Origin: Isoetes taiwanensis | Taxonomy: Eukaryota > Streptophyta > Lycopodiopsida > Isoetales > Isoetaceae | Direction: 5' to 3' | Assembly (NCBI GenBank): GCA_021234155.1 | Contig: JAJEKV010000016.1 | Location: 250,001-314,000, forward strand | DNA: 64,000 nucleotides | Shown: piece by piece, positions 1 through 12,037 of the stretch | How the letters are laid out: every line of letters begins with the position of its first letter | Numbering within the stretch: the first letter of the stretch is position 1 | Notes under the pieces: generated by a model | Seen by the model: the letters and a program-made list of their open reading frames with translations, nothing else | Database searches by the model: none | Told to the model about the DNA's origin: nothing | Made by a program: the position numbers and the translations under genes

Positions 1-2
1 GT

Positions 3-158
3 CCTTGGGTATTGAAAAGGGATGCACTCAAACAAGTAAAAGCGTCTATTAAAACTCTACGCACTCCAACTGGGTACGGGTCTTCTCTTAGAAGGGCTTT
101 CACAAAAGATGGGGATCTTACTGGCTTAAAATCACATGATTGGCACAAGTTCCTACAG
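3..158 (+). pseudogene. CACTA (En/Spm) TNP2-like transposase, internal exon fragment
   Basis: Frame 3 is open from the window edge to a CAG|GTACGC splice donor at 158/159 and encodes 52 residues. It contains the block GYGSSLRRAFT followed by GLKSHDWHKFLQ. The LKSHDxH signature is typical of the stretch entering DUF4218 in TNP2-type transposases of plant CACTA elements (family knowledge). The start lies outside the window. No continuation is found directly downstream, where Helitron-type sequence begins at 248. A DUF4216-type C-terminal part of a CACTA gene in the same orientation lies at 35015-35958, so the two may be halves of one element split by insertions. That link is inference. Confidence 0.75.
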
Positions 159-257
159 GTACGCATAAAAGTATGAAGAATATGCATGACTGCAATACTA
201 AATAGATGAGTTTGTGTATGCTTGTTTATGGCTAATTTCATATTTTACTAGTAATGG

Positions 258-276
258 TGCCCAGCGTTGCTGGGCA
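258..276 (-). other. Helitron 3'-terminal stem-loop
   Basis: An 8-bp perfect stem TGCCCAGC/GCTGGGCA with a 3-nt loop lies seven bases before CTAG|T on the minus strand. The same stem-loop recurs at 572-590, 25746-25764, 48154-48172 and 52894-52912. Broken versions lie near 12012-12024, 55083-55100 and 55136-55152. Confidence 0.75.
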
Positions 277-571
277 TAAGTTGGAAACTTGTAAATGATA
301 AGGCAACAATAATACTGAGTTGTCCAGCTAGTGCAACTCCTCCATTCTTCCCTTTATGTTGGTATTAGCAGATTTTGTGCCATGTTATTCCATCCAAGAC
401 TTTAGAGTTTGCTTTTATTGTTTAGCATAGTGCCCATGCCAATTTGGTTGGTTTTGTTCCAAGAATCTATTGGTTGATTGTGTTCAAAGAATGTATTGAC
501 TTTGTATAATGAAATGCATAATTTATTTACGAAATGACAACATGCGACATTATTGTAGATACTAGTTACGG

Positions 572-590
572 TGCCCAGCGTTGCTGGGCA
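572..590 (-). other. Second Helitron 3'-terminal stem-loop
   Basis: Same perfect stem-loop as at 258-276. It is followed on the minus strand by CTAG at 565-562 and then T. Its presence 314 bp inside the first end shows two Helitron termini stacked in the same orientation. Confidence 0.7.
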
Positions 591-3124
591 TAATATGCAA
601 TATTGGCATAAGATGGGAACTTGTAGATATGAGAGCCTGCTAATAGTAAACTAAGTCATATTTTACATGTTTATACCAAGTTGCATTTTACACGATTGTG
701 TTGCACATGGATGTTTTGTAATTACGCTTCTCCAAAACTTTGAATGTGATCTAACATCACCTTCTAACTTTGAAGTTTTTAGCAATCAATTTGCAAATAC
801 GTTATACTAACACATTGATTCCTACAAATATATAACTTTGAAGTTCTTAGCAACCAATTTGCCATATATGCTACACTAATACATTGAGTTTTAAGCATAA
901 GGCATTTTACTTTCTATGAATACCTATGCATTAAAAAGACCATAGAGTTAATAAAATTGGGATCATATAAATGTTTTGCGATTTCTTTTGAGTCAGAACA
1001 TGGATTGTCCAAGTACTTCGCTTGGCAGCTTAAAAGAATAGAATAGAATATGATTTTATCGTCCACGGAGAGTGCATCTTATCTGAAATCTGAGGTTTGG
1101 AAGAGGATTTGATCTCTTCTAGTAAGACTATGCAAAACGTAGTTCATGCCAAGTTAACGATGGCTACTCCCTTGACCCCTTAACTCGCTTGAAGTAAGAC
1201 TATGCAAAAAGGTAGTTTAGGCCAAGTTAACACATTGAATAATGGCTACTCCCTTGATCCCTTCACTCAATGCATCATTCGGTGGAGTAGTGGTGTCTTA
1301 TCATATTCACTTGGAAAAGACAGTGGCTATTCTCATATTCGAGTTTGGGAAAGTGAGCTATAAGATATGTATTTAATTTTTCTGATCTGCCACCTATATG
1401 GCCTATTGTTGGAGCCCCTATAATAAGGTCCCAAACAATTTTCAATTTTGCATTGAAACATAGAGAACAAAATGGTACAAAAGATGAAAAGTTCTGCACA
1501 GCAAATGGACTTTTCCTTGTATTTCAATATCATGGTAGTCTTCTGCTTAAATTCTAGATGACTTGCAATCCTAAATCATTCATAACATGGTACACAACCA
1601 ACCATAGAAAAATTGGGACAACCCATCACTACTTCTCACAATACTTTGGAAAGACCATTACTTCCATTTCTTGGAGCTAATGTATTAGCATTAAAAATCT
1701 ATATCAACATCCATCAGTACATCCCTAAGCTTATCAACAGAGTAAAAATACTTACCAAACTCAAACAATGGAGGGTTGTGAAAGCTTGAATTAAAAGATA
1801 CAGCGAATTAATGAATCCCCTTAAACCAAAAAAATAGTGAACTCTTTAAATCAACGAATAAGTCATTGGTAAGGAGCGCACAGAAGAATCCAAGGAACGA
1901 AGTTTGGAGCTTGATCTGCGTTGACAAAAATAACAGCCATAATTGATTCAAGGTTGAAGCTTGAAGGTTTGTATTGAAAAAATTCAAGATTAAAACCTAC
2001 ATTATGTACAAATGTGAGAAAAAGGAGGATGAAATTCTTATAGGCACCTTCCACTAAGCTAGAAATCTGCTGACTAACTCACACTTCTTTAATATTCTCA
2101 ACAACAGCAGTTTGAAGCTTTGGAGGATAAAGGCATACACGGTATGATTGAAATGTATTATGTCTAGCAAACTGCTCAGGTGCCTTACCTCAGGGCACTA
2201 CCTGTGACTGCTGAAAAAATGTTACTTCTCTGTCGTTGAGCTTCCTCTGAAATGGTGTGCCCATCCTGACAGTTACCACAGACATATCTTACAGATGATA
2301 ATGGCAACTACCTAAGTGTTACATGATCATAACATAAAAATAATACTTTGCTTTTGCACATCAATGCTAATGCAGTCATGAAAATTTTCTTACCTTTACC
2401 TTGTAAACACAGAATGCTGAAGTCTGATTTTTCCGTGAAGGGATCTTATCAGAATCAGCATCATTAACATCAGACTCCAAATCGAATTCAGATGAACTCC
2501 TTCAGAATGCCATAGCCATAGCCGATCCTTTATCTGCTCTACCGGAGTTCCTACTCAGCTCTTTAAATTTGATGCCACGAAGAATAACGGCGGAGATGAA
2601 TGCAAGCCATCAGAGACCAGAAACCAGGAGTGCCTCTTTCGTCAGATCTGAGCATTCTGTGCATAGCTAGGGACCTAGAAAGAAGGTGGAGCCACCAACT
2701 GGAGCCTGAGCCATCGCCAAGCAGAAAGAGTTTCACTGGATCTTAGGATGCCACAATCGTGCAAGCCCTTTCTGTATTTTATTTTGAGGGAAGACAGACC
2801 ACCAAATCACTACCTAAAGAGACCCAGCCCATATGAACAATGCCACTCCACCTTTAGCCGCCCACAAGAGCCATAGCTCGAACGCGCCATAGCTTCCCTC
2901 ACGAACCCCGAAAAGAAAAACCTTCTCATGTGGCATCATCTGCTCGATTGGTTTGTTAAAATCCGGGTCGTTCAATGCCTTCTGTAAGAGAAAATCCGTC
3001 GGGCGCCATAACCCTAAACCCTAAATTGTGTTGCATCAAATCTCAACCATAGGATAATATCAAATCCCAGCCGTCCAAATTAGGGCTGGGTCCAACACTT
3101 ACACAATAACATTATAATATAAGA

Positions 3125-6100
3125 TTATTCTATTCCATTGTAGTGGCATGCTAAGCATAAAGGTCTTTTGAATTTCAAAAGCATTAGTTTTGTATAGAAA
3201 ACGAAGTTCAACATTGTTGGGCTAAGTTTGGAATCAATGAACAAAGACTATTCATAATATACATGATGATACTGCATGCATTTGGCCTAGATAAGGTTTC
3301 TCTTGTGCCCTAGGTTGGTTGTGCATTTAGCCCGTAGTGTTTAATGTATAAGACATTATGTTGGTTCTTTGTCTTTAAAGAGTTTTTGTTGGCTAGTCCC
3401 TTACATCATTTCCTTTCATTTAAATTCATTTTGCTTTCTTTCTTTTCCATTTCTTTGAAGTCAGTTTCTTGGTCATTGCTAATTTAAAAAGCTTTAGTTA
3501 ACAATTATGATGGAGGCATTGAATTTGTTGAATGCTTTTGGATTGTAGTAATTGCTCGTAGAAGTTTTGACCTTGATGCCCACCTTAAAGAGCTTGAAAG
3601 AAGTTAAATAACAAACCTAAAATATAAGTTGCCAAGCTTTCCCATCTTATTAATCTTCACAACGCTTAAAGAATAAGACATAAGGACATTATTCCAAGTA
3701 TAAACTCTAGAAGGTAGAAAAACATTTCTCATGGATGTACAACGTGAACAATAAAAAGTGCCAATTTGAGATTTGAACATCAAAGTATGATGCAAGGATT
3801 GTTGTGCACTTGTGGCTGCTAAATGTGGTCCAAATACATACATAGTGAATGCTCCACCGATTGTTACAATCCATTCAACACCAAGGTCTGCAAATAAAGG
3901 AAATGGGATTAAGCTACACCCATTGGCTATGGCATCTCTTTTTGAAATGTATGGGCACAACATTTGAATATCTGTATAGCGTGTATACATGTTAATGAAT
4001 TTTACCAGATTAAATGTTAGGCCAGACGTTGACCATAGTTTAGGCAACCATAGACAACGGAGACCATAAAAGCGGTCTCAAACTTCCCAATGTCTTCATC
4101 TTTTGCCAATGCAAGGAGAGCCGATAGTTCGCGAGAAGCAACATGATCAATAGAAGTTTCTATCTTCGGACATGTTATCCATATCACTTTGCTCCCGGCT
4201 TCGATTCTCACATAAAATAAGGGCTTACTAAAAAAATCGCATTCATCATAATCAAAGAAAATGTCGCGTGATCCAAGTATCTTTGGGTTCACATGGACAG
4301 ATTGCCGGGGGAATACCGAGTCCTTGTTGAACTTGAGCTCGGCCGAGGAAAAATTGACCCGTTATGAGGATTAATTTGTCGAGGATGCTACCCGTGATGG
4401 TCGATTCAGTGGAGGTATTTCAAGCGGCGGAATCAATTTGCTTATATTTCTTGACCCAAAAAGCTACCATGTGAACGACCCAGTAATATATGCTGCATAA
4501 GATCACCTTTTATGACTTGAGCATGGACATATTTCCTTTCTGGTGGAGACCGTGCTTTCTTAAAAGATGTGCAAATCGAACTATAATCTACTTGCTTCTA
4601 TTCTCAAAAACAATTGTTCGACATTGCTACTGGACATGTTAACCTCTGTATTCATCAAAGTTTTATAAAAGCGGTAACTTTACATTGGTCTTTGAAGAAG
4701 TAGATTACTCAAACCTGCACTGCTCATCAAAATCGAGGGTGTGGTGGTACAATCTTTCTGGATCAGTCCATCTGTTGCTTTTGTATTTCTCTTGTTCGAG
4801 GCTCATCTTACGACTGTTTTTTGCACGCAATCCCCTACGCCGTTTTGTTTGTTTTGTAGTAAGAGAAATTCAAAGAGCAAAAGCAACAGATGGTAAAGGC
4901 AAGCTTGGTCCGGCCAATTTGCCTCCTCCACTCAATCCGAAGAGGATCAATTTTCCTTCTTCCGGAGATTTAGGGCTTCAATCTAAGTAGCCCAATTTTA
5001 GGGCGAGATCCATCAAACTACATACGGTAAGACACATTGAATTTGTTAACACAATAGAAGATGCATTACTACCTCATTGAAAAAGAAAGAAAAAGGAGCT
5101 TACGCAAAGCAAGCTCTTTACGGACATGAACAACCTCTACTTGGACAACTTGTTGCGCTTTAGAAACGATGCAGGGTACAAATCCGCGTATTCTGGGAAA
5201 GACACGCCTATGATGCAAATAAGGAGAGCTTAGTGGAACTTTAAACTTGTCGGTGATACTATAATAAAAAAAGCAAATGCATTATTGGATGGTTGTGCTC
5301 CTTGATTTCCTCCGGCCATTCTCCGTAAAGCGAGAATAATGCAACCAGGATATACCTATATTATATATTGAGACAATAAATCTCACCTTTTATTAGCTTC
5401 CTCACGGATTTTGGTAGCTCTCCTTCTTTTCTCCTCTTCCAAAGCGGGAACTTCTTGTAACCAAACTATCCCATCTTTTGCGTTGGTTGATTCTCTACAT
5501 GGAAAAGCCTCAACTTCCCAAGGTTGTGCTGGATAGTCATGGTGTCGATTGCATCTCGAAAGCGACCCTTGTATCGAGGGGATCTTACTTTCGACATTTG
5601 TATTTTCGGATAAGAAAGAATTAAAGCGGAGTAAATCGTCCAACCACGGCTCTTCCTCTAGGTTCCTTAGCATATCTGGGCCGAAATACCACAGAGGTAT
5701 CAAATCAAGTCGTTGACATCTTTCACGGCTTTCATTAAGCTATCTAGCCCGGCTATGGCAAAAGGATCTCCCGAGACTCACAGGCACCCCTGGCCCCATC
5801 TCTACCATTCCTCCTACTTTAGCTTACGGGTATGCCCTCCTATTTGAAGTCGTAAAAGCGGATGCAAAGGGGATAGAGAGCACAGTAAAAGCGACGTAAG
5901 CCAAGGCTACACAGCTCTTGCCCGAAAGCTTGTTTCTCGGCATCTCCCGGTCGGTGGCGCTAATGCTCATTTGGAGGCTCGCCAAAGTAGAAAGTGAGAA
6001 CCACATGCTTCAAGACATAACCACGACCTTTTTTTTTCCACAGCCGTCAGATCTATAGCCGTAAGTCTCAGCCACACGATCTAGGGCAACACACAAGACA

Positions 6101-6240
6101 GACATACAGTAAAATTTTATAATATAGGATTTATTTACAGCATATCCTGCCATGCGCTTTAGAGAATTGCCTGACACCTTCTATCCGAAAGGTCATCTAT
6201 AGACTTGCCAGTTTCTCCAGGTGGATTTCTTCTAAACAAA
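3125..6240. other. Region with unrecognised minus-strand ORFs
   Basis: Four minus-strand ORFs lie here: 3604-4047 (147 aa), 4017-4292 (91 aa, different frame), 5383-5703 (106 aa, highly charged C-terminus) and 5824-6006 (60 aa). I recognise none of them. Sequence resembling a splice acceptor precedes the part of 3604-4047 reading DLGVEWIVTIGGAFTMYVF, so these could be exons of a captured or decayed gene. No function is proposed. Confidence 0.3.
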
Positions 6241-7960
6241 TCTTATATTATAATGTTGTGTAATGGACCGCACCCTAAATCAGACGGTCGAGGATTTGAT
6301 TGACCAATGGTGGAGATGATGTGTGCGTGTCTTCAACTAAAATTTCATCTTGACTATGGCTTCAATATGAAAGGGAAAAGGAAAAAGGAAAAGGAAAAGG
6401 AAAAGGGAAAAGGGAAAAGGAAAAGGAAAAGGGAAGGGGAAGGAAAAAGGAAAAACGATGAAAGGGAAAAGGGAAAAGGGAAAACGGAAAAGGGAAGGAA
6501 AAGGAAAAACGATGAAAGGGATAAAGGAAAAGGGGAAAACGATGAAAAGGAAAAGGGAAAAGGAAAAGGGAAAGGAAAAGGAAAAAGATGAAAGGAAAAG
6601 GAAAAGGAAAAGGGAAAAGGAAAAGGGGACGGGGAAAAGGAAAAACGATGAAAGGGAAAAGGGAAACTAAAGGGAAAGGAAAAGGAAAATGATGAAAGGG
6701 AAAAGGAAAAGGAAAAGGAAAAGGGGAAGGGAAAAGGAAAACAAATGAAAGGGAAAAGGAAAAAGGGAAAAGGAAGAGGGAAAGGAAAAGGAAAACGATG
6801 AAAGGAAAAGGGAAAAAGGGAAAAGGAAGAGGGAAGGAAAAGGAAAAATATGAAAGGGAAAGGGAAAAGGAAAAGGAAGAGGGGAAGGGAAAAGGAAAAA
6901 ACGATGAAAGGGAAAAAAGGGAAAAGGAATAAAAGAAAGGGGTGGAAAAAGGAAAAGAGAAGGAGAAAAGGAAAATGGAAAGATAAAAGAAAATAGAAAA
7001 AGGAATAGAATAGGCGAGGGGAAAGGAAGGAAAAAGAAAGGGCGTGAAAAAAAAAAAAAGGGAAAAGAGAAAGGGTGAAGAAAGAGAAAAGGAAAGCAAA
7101 AAGAGCATCGAGAAAAAGGAAGAGGGAAAGGGATGGAAAATGAGGAAAAGGTGGGGAAAGTAGAATAGACAAAGGGTAGGGAGCAAGGAATAGAAAAAGA
7201 GGAAAAGATGAAGGAGAAAAGGGCACGAGAAAAAAGGGGAAGAGGGAAAGGTGTGGGAAATAGAAAAAGAAAGGGAAAAAGAGTATGGGAAAGGGAAAAG
7301 AAAAAGAAACAAGAAAGGAGAAAGTGGAAAGGGAAAAAGGGAAGAGGATGGGGAAAAGAAGGAAAAAGGGTACATAAAAAGGTTGAGAAAAGGGAATGGA
7401 AAGAGGCATATGAAAAGCGAAAAGGGAACGGAAAGGGAAAATGTAAAGGAAGGGGAAAGAGAAAGGAAAGGAAAAGGGAACATCATAAAAGCAAAAGGGT
7501 GGGGGGAAAGTATGAAAAGGGAATGGAAAGTTGAAAGGAAAAGGAAGCGGAAAAGGAGAAGGAAAAGCAAAAAGAGCATGAGGAAAAGAGAAGAGGAGAG
7601 ATGGAAAAGAGATGGGGAAAAGGGTAACGTGATCAAGAGGAAGAGGGTGGGGAAAGGAAGAAAAGGGCACATGAAAAGGTAAGCAAAAAGAGAACGAAAA
7701 AATGCATGAGAAACGGAAAGAAAAAGGAAAAGGAAAAGGAAGAGGAAGGGGGAAAGGAAAGGGAAAGAGAGAGTGGAAAAAATGGGAAGAGCGGGAAAGA
7801 TAAAAAGGAAGGGAAAAGTTGATAAGAAAAAGAGAAAGAAAAAAGGGAAGGGGAAAGGGAAGGCAAAGGAGGGAGAAGGGGTTAAAAAAAAGGAGAATAA
7901 AAAAAAAGAAAGAAATTAAAGGTCTTAATTTATGACTCAAAGAATGGGTACCATTACTAG
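6241..7960 (+). mobile_element. Helitron-like element filled with a polypurine tract
   Basis: It starts with TCTTATATTATAATGTTGTG after an A and ends with GGGTACCATTACTAG followed by T. The 3' hairpin is degraded compared with other copies, but the ACC-ATTACTAG tail matches the end at 55111. After about 120 bp of ordinary sequence, almost the whole element is GGAAAA/GGGAAAA-type repeat (about 6366-7900) on the Helitron sense strand. No transposase coding is seen. Long ORFs in the tract are by-products of purine-only sequence. Confidence 0.7.
6366..7900 (+). repeat. Polypurine GGAAAA-type tract
   Basis: About 1.5 kb of near-uninterrupted A/G on the plus strand. It is built from variable (G2-4 A3-6) units with sporadic ATGAAAGGG and interruptions that grow more frequent to the right. 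It is low-complexity and gives spurious open frames on both strands. The homopurine/homopyrimidine strand bias could support triplex DNA (general knowledge, untested). Confidence 0.9.
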
Positions 7961-8081
7961 TCATAGTCATGATATCCCAACCATGGAAATAGAGATTGGC
8001 AGAGATATTATGCCAATTGGAGCATCTATTTCCCACTAGTTTTTTTTGATCTTCGTATGTTAACTTGATGGATTAAATTTC

Positions 8082-9658
8082 ACTGGTCCCCACTCCTTAT
8101 ATGATGCCCATCGATTCAAGGAGGGCATTCCCCCTCGGCAACGTCGACAGGGGTTATCCACCGACTCTACTCCCATGGGGCAGAGCCAGAAGGGAAGAGT
8201 GGATGTTTATTCACCCGCTCTTCCATCGGGCTCTAATTTTATCTGCTGAAGCGTACGCAAACAAACGTATACAACTAACAATATACAAATACAATCACCA
8301 TAGGAAGGCAGAATATCACAGAGACAACAATACCTTCATAGCAATAATACAGTGAGAGATCTCACCTGTGGCTCGTACTCTGAGAATGACTCAGAATGGT
8401 TAGAATTTCCGCAGTTCATCAAGATGGCAATTCATGGCAATGGATTTTACCGGTATAGAACATGGCTTAGGTAGTCCACTCCATCTCATTGCGGCACACT
8501 TTGCGTAGTAGGGTCAAAAAGTGTTGGGACTTGGCCGTAGCCTACCTGTGAACAGAAGCCGTAGGGGCTACTATCGCTGGGTTGCATCTCTCAGCCCCGA
8601 TGAGGCAGGAAGAGTTGCCCTCCTCCGAGGTATCCATGCTCATCTGGGCGCTAGAGGCCACCGCCTATCTCGACTTGAACCTCACTGGAAGGTCATATCC
8701 ACCACCCCACGAAAGTAAATGAGCCCATGCCTTGGCCCACACGCAAAGCTGAAGTCATTAAGCCCAGCCAAAGAAAGACCCCGATAGGTTTACTACTGTG
8801 AGGGTCAGTCCATGGGACAAGTTCCTCCTTATGGTCCGGGTTTTGCCCTTCACCCACAAATGTGGGCCCCTGCACGGGGCCGTGATTTATGGGAACTAAG
8901 GTGCTATGCTAGACATCTACTAGCCCCTTTTAGGTCTCTACCTCTTCCCAAAACAAGGAGATCACAGAGTGGAATACATACAATATCACCGCACGTAAAT
9001 AGAGAATCACATCCATCTATCTACATTTAACATCCAATGTTAGGTTCATCTGCTAGAGTCTCGTGCATCTAGGATCTAAGCAAGGTTTCCTGTGAGATGA
9101 TCTAACATACTGTGTTCTACATATTGCCACGCCTAAAGACGGTTTTGCATGTCAGAACAACCAGGATACCTGCTCCTTGGTTCGCTCCCTGATCCCCAAG
9201 GCGCCCATACTCCCTCGATCTTGGGCGGGCGACTACCGCCACTAACAACTCATACAAATCCGCTGAGCTCGGCAATGCGATTTCGAGTCCTACCTTGGCC
9301 GAATGGGCCCAAGGGAACCCTAAATGCGAAAAAAAAAGGAAAAAGGAAGCTCTAGAAACCCTAATTGGCAATGAAAGGAGAGCTAGGGGTCTAGGGTTTT
9401 AGCCCTTTATATAGACCCTATTCAGGTTAGGGCATCCATACGGGCAAATGCTATTTTAAGCCATTTGGAAATGGATGAACAAGGAACCTTTGTTGTGTAT
9501 GTTTAATTACATAATTAAACATCCAAAGTTGCCCCTTAGGTGCAACCTTTAGCCCTAGGTGCAACGTTATCCCGCCTGCACACATCATCCATGACATGTA
9601 CGCAGGTGATGGCAGTATAATATACGTGATGGGAGCGTGAGTATGCTGGAACGCCACA
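8082..9658 (-). repeat. 3' LTR of the chromovirus, left copy
   Basis: About 1.58 kb matching the intact LTR at 33410-35014. The inner end reads GGAACGCCACA (9648-9658). It is followed by TTCTCCCCACTTT, whose complement is a purine-rich polypurine-tract-like primer site. The outer end has lost most of the TGTGACGT terminus and begins near CTGGTCCCC. The segment contains the shared CCCTAATTGGCA...AGGGTTTTAGCCCTTTATATAGACC block. Confidence 0.8.
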
Positions 9659-9671
9659 TTCTCCCCACTTT
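9659..9671 (-). promoter_or_regulatory. Polypurine tract (plus-strand primer) next to 3' LTR
   Basis: On the minus strand AAAGTGGGGAGAA sits directly against the TGTGGCG start of the LTR, as expected for the second-strand primer of an LTR retrotransposon. Confidence 0.6.
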
Positions 9672-9826
9672 GACTTGATGTCGCCCTCAAAGATCACGCG
9701 CCTCCCACCTTTGGGTACTGGTGACATCCCGTAATTACATCAACTTTACATCTATGTTATATTAATTACCAGTAATATTTATAGTTTATTGTAATTGTAC
9801 TATGGTGAGAGGCTCGTCCCCTTCAT

Positions 9827-12037
9827 CTTATATTATAATGTTATAGCGTAAGGCATGTCATGAATGAAACCCCAATTTGATGGTTGAGATCATCCTCGAT
9901 TGTATCTTGAGGTCGAGATTATCGACGATTTCCCCTCCACCATGATTGGCCATGATCTACCGGTTCCAAGAGGAAAGGGAAAAAGGAAAAGGAGGAGAAA
10001 TGACAAAGTGAAAGGAAAAAAAGGCACGTGGTAAAAGGGAAAAGAAAGAAAAGAAAAAAGAAAGCGAAAAGAGCAACCTAAAAAGGAAAGGAAAATAAAG
10101 AAAAAAAAGGACACTATGAAAAGGAGAAGATGGAAAGGATGAGGATAGAGTAAAAGGGAAGTTGAAAAGGGGATGAGGAAAAGGGTAGAGAAAAAGGGAA
10201 GGGAAAAAGAAAAAGGAAAAGGAAAGAAAAGGGAAAGGGGAAAGGGAAAAGGTAAAAGAAAGGGGGAGGAGGAGGGAGTGAAAAGGAACACTGGAAAGGG
10301 GAAGAGTAAAAGGTGGGGAAAGGAGGAAAGGGAGGAGATAGAAGGCAAAGGAAAGGCAAAAAGGCAATGGATAAAAAGGAAAAAAAATAGAAAAATAGCA
10401 CAAAAAAGAGAAAGGAAAAGTAAGAGAGAAAATAAAGGAAAAAATGACACTAAGTGAAAAGGAGAAGAGGGAAAGGGGTGAGGACTAGAGTAAAAGGGAA
10501 GGGAAAAAGGGATGAGGAAAAGGGTAGAGAGAAGGGAAGGGAAAGGAAAAGGAAAAGGAAAGGAAAATGGAAAGGGAAAAGGAGGAGGAGGGAGTTAAAA
10601 GGAGCGACAAGGGGAAAGGGGGAGAGAAAAAGGTGGGGAAAGGAGAAAAAGGAAGGGAAAAAGGATTACCTAAAAAAAAAAAAGGAAAGAGAAAAGGGGA
10701 GGAGAGAAGGATGGAAAGGGTAAAAGGAAAAAGCGAGGAGGTTAAAAGGAAAAAAAGGGAAAAAGAGGAAGAGGAAAAGAAGGAGAGAAGGAAAAAGGAA
10801 GAGAAAGGAGGGAGGAAAGGAAAGGGAAAAGAAAAGAACAAATGAGGAGGAAAGGGAAAGAAAAGACTACGAAAAAAAAAAAGGGAAAAGGGAAAAAGGG
10901 AAGGAATAAATGGCAACCGTAAAAAGGGAAGAGAAATAAAGGAAGGGAAAAAAAGACATGAGAAAAGAAAGGGAAAAAAAGAAATAAAAAAGGAAGCTAA
11001 GAGAGAAAATGGAAGGGAAAAAAGGGCATGAAAAAACGAATAGAGAAAGGGTCTGGAGAGGAAAGGAAGGAAAAGGCCATTGGTAAAGGGGGGGGAAAGG
11101 GAAAATGAAAAAAGGGAATGTGAAAAGGGGGGATAGAAAAGGGAAAAGGAGGTTGAAATGAAAAGGCAAAACGAAAAAGTGGAAGCAAATGGAAAAGGCA
11201 AAAGGGAAAACTGGAGGTAAAAAATGGAAAATAGAAAGGGAGGAATAAAAAGGAAGAGCAAAATAGAAAAAGAAAAAGAGAAGGAAAAAAGAAAAAGGAG
11301 GGGGAGGAGGAAAAAGGTGAAGAAAGGGGGAAAAGAGGAGTTTAAAAAAAAGCATGAAAAAAATAGAAGAGAAAAGGGACATGGCAAAAAAAGGGAAGAG
11401 GGAAAAGGGTGAGGAAAGGAAAACCGAAGGAAAATGGATATGGAAAAAGGAAAGGGAAAGAAAGAGGGAAAAGAAAAAAGGAGGGGGAAAAGGAAGGAAA
11501 AGTGGGCACTAGAAAAAGAAAGACTGAAGGGGGTCAAAAGAGGAAAAGGGAAGGGAAAAAAAGGGGAAAAAGAAAAGGTGGGAGAAGGAAAGGGAAAAGG
11601 GAAAGGAAAGGGGAAAGCAGAAAGGAAAACTTTAGAAAAGAAGGGCACGAGGAAAAGGGGAAGAGGGAAATGGAAAAAGAGAGGGGGGAAAAGGGCAAGG
11701 AAAGGGAAAAGGGCAACTACAAATTGAGAAAAGGGAAGGGAAAAATAGAAAAGGAAAAATGGGGAAGAAACAAAAGAGAAAAGAGGAATGAATAATAGAA
11801 AAAGAAAAAAAGTAATTGAAAATGTAAAAAGGGAAAAGGGGCAAGGGGAAAATAGGAAAAAAAAATAGTAGACAAAGGCAAAATGAAAAAGGAAAACGGA
11901 AAAGATAAGGGAAGTGCGAAATGTGGTTGAATGCTCTTTGATTATCCAATTTAAAAACAAGAATCCATTTAACAATTGCTCCAAGAGTGTCATTCACGGG
12001 CTAGCTATACCAAGAACGCCGGGCACCTTTTAACTAG
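9827..12037 (+). mobile_element. Polypurine Helitron-like element inside the retrotransposon, left copy
   Basis: It starts TCTTATATTATAATGTTATAG after an A and ends GGGCACC-TTTTAACTAG followed by T. In this copy the terminal hairpin is broken exactly at its CAG and CTG (CCAAG and CGCCGGG in place of CCCAGC and CGCTGGG). The counterpart at 25746-25764 is perfect. Between about 9960 and 11900 it is polypurine with short breaks. It lies between the 3' LTR and the integrase end of the minus-strand retroelement, so it inserted after the retroelement did. Confidence 0.75.

Larger units (their letters stand above)
248..3124 (-). mobile_element. Helitron-like element(s), minus strand
   Basis: Read on the minus strand, the element starts at 3124 with TCTTATATTATAATGTT, preceded by A, as expected for a Helitron 5' TC end. 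Two candidate 3' ends follow, at 562-565 and 248-251. Each has the stem-loop TGCCCAGC-AAC-GCTGGGCA a few bases before CTAG followed by T, which fits the Helitron CTRR|T rule. Two 3' ends imply nested or adjacent elements, and the second 5' end was not found. No Rep/helicase coding is visible, so it would be non-autonomous. The interior is AT-rich with no convincing gene. Short ORFs at 1275-1533 and 1863-2054 have no recognisable features. Confidence 0.7.

Noticed and set aside
3010-3030. Telomere repeat (CCCTAAA)
   Set aside because: Only about two units, inside the Helitron subterminal region; too short to mean a telomeric array.
5383-6006. Possible host genes on the minus strand
   Set aside because: Short ORFs without recognisable domains, splice support or codon pattern; left as unassigned.
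6354-8036. ORFs of up to 560 residues in the purine/pyrimidine tracts (also 9890-11993, 23764-25733, 53018-54528, 54646-55068)
   Set aside because: Homopurine sequence lacks most stop codons on either strand; the products are only K/E/G/R or F/S/P/L and follow the repeat, so they are not genes.
9400-9420. TATA box for plus-strand transcription of the LTR (TTTATATAGACC)
   Set aside because: The element is transcribed from the minus strand according to gag, integrase, primer site and polypurine tract, so this sequence cannot be its promoter in that sense; a bidirectional role cannot be judged.
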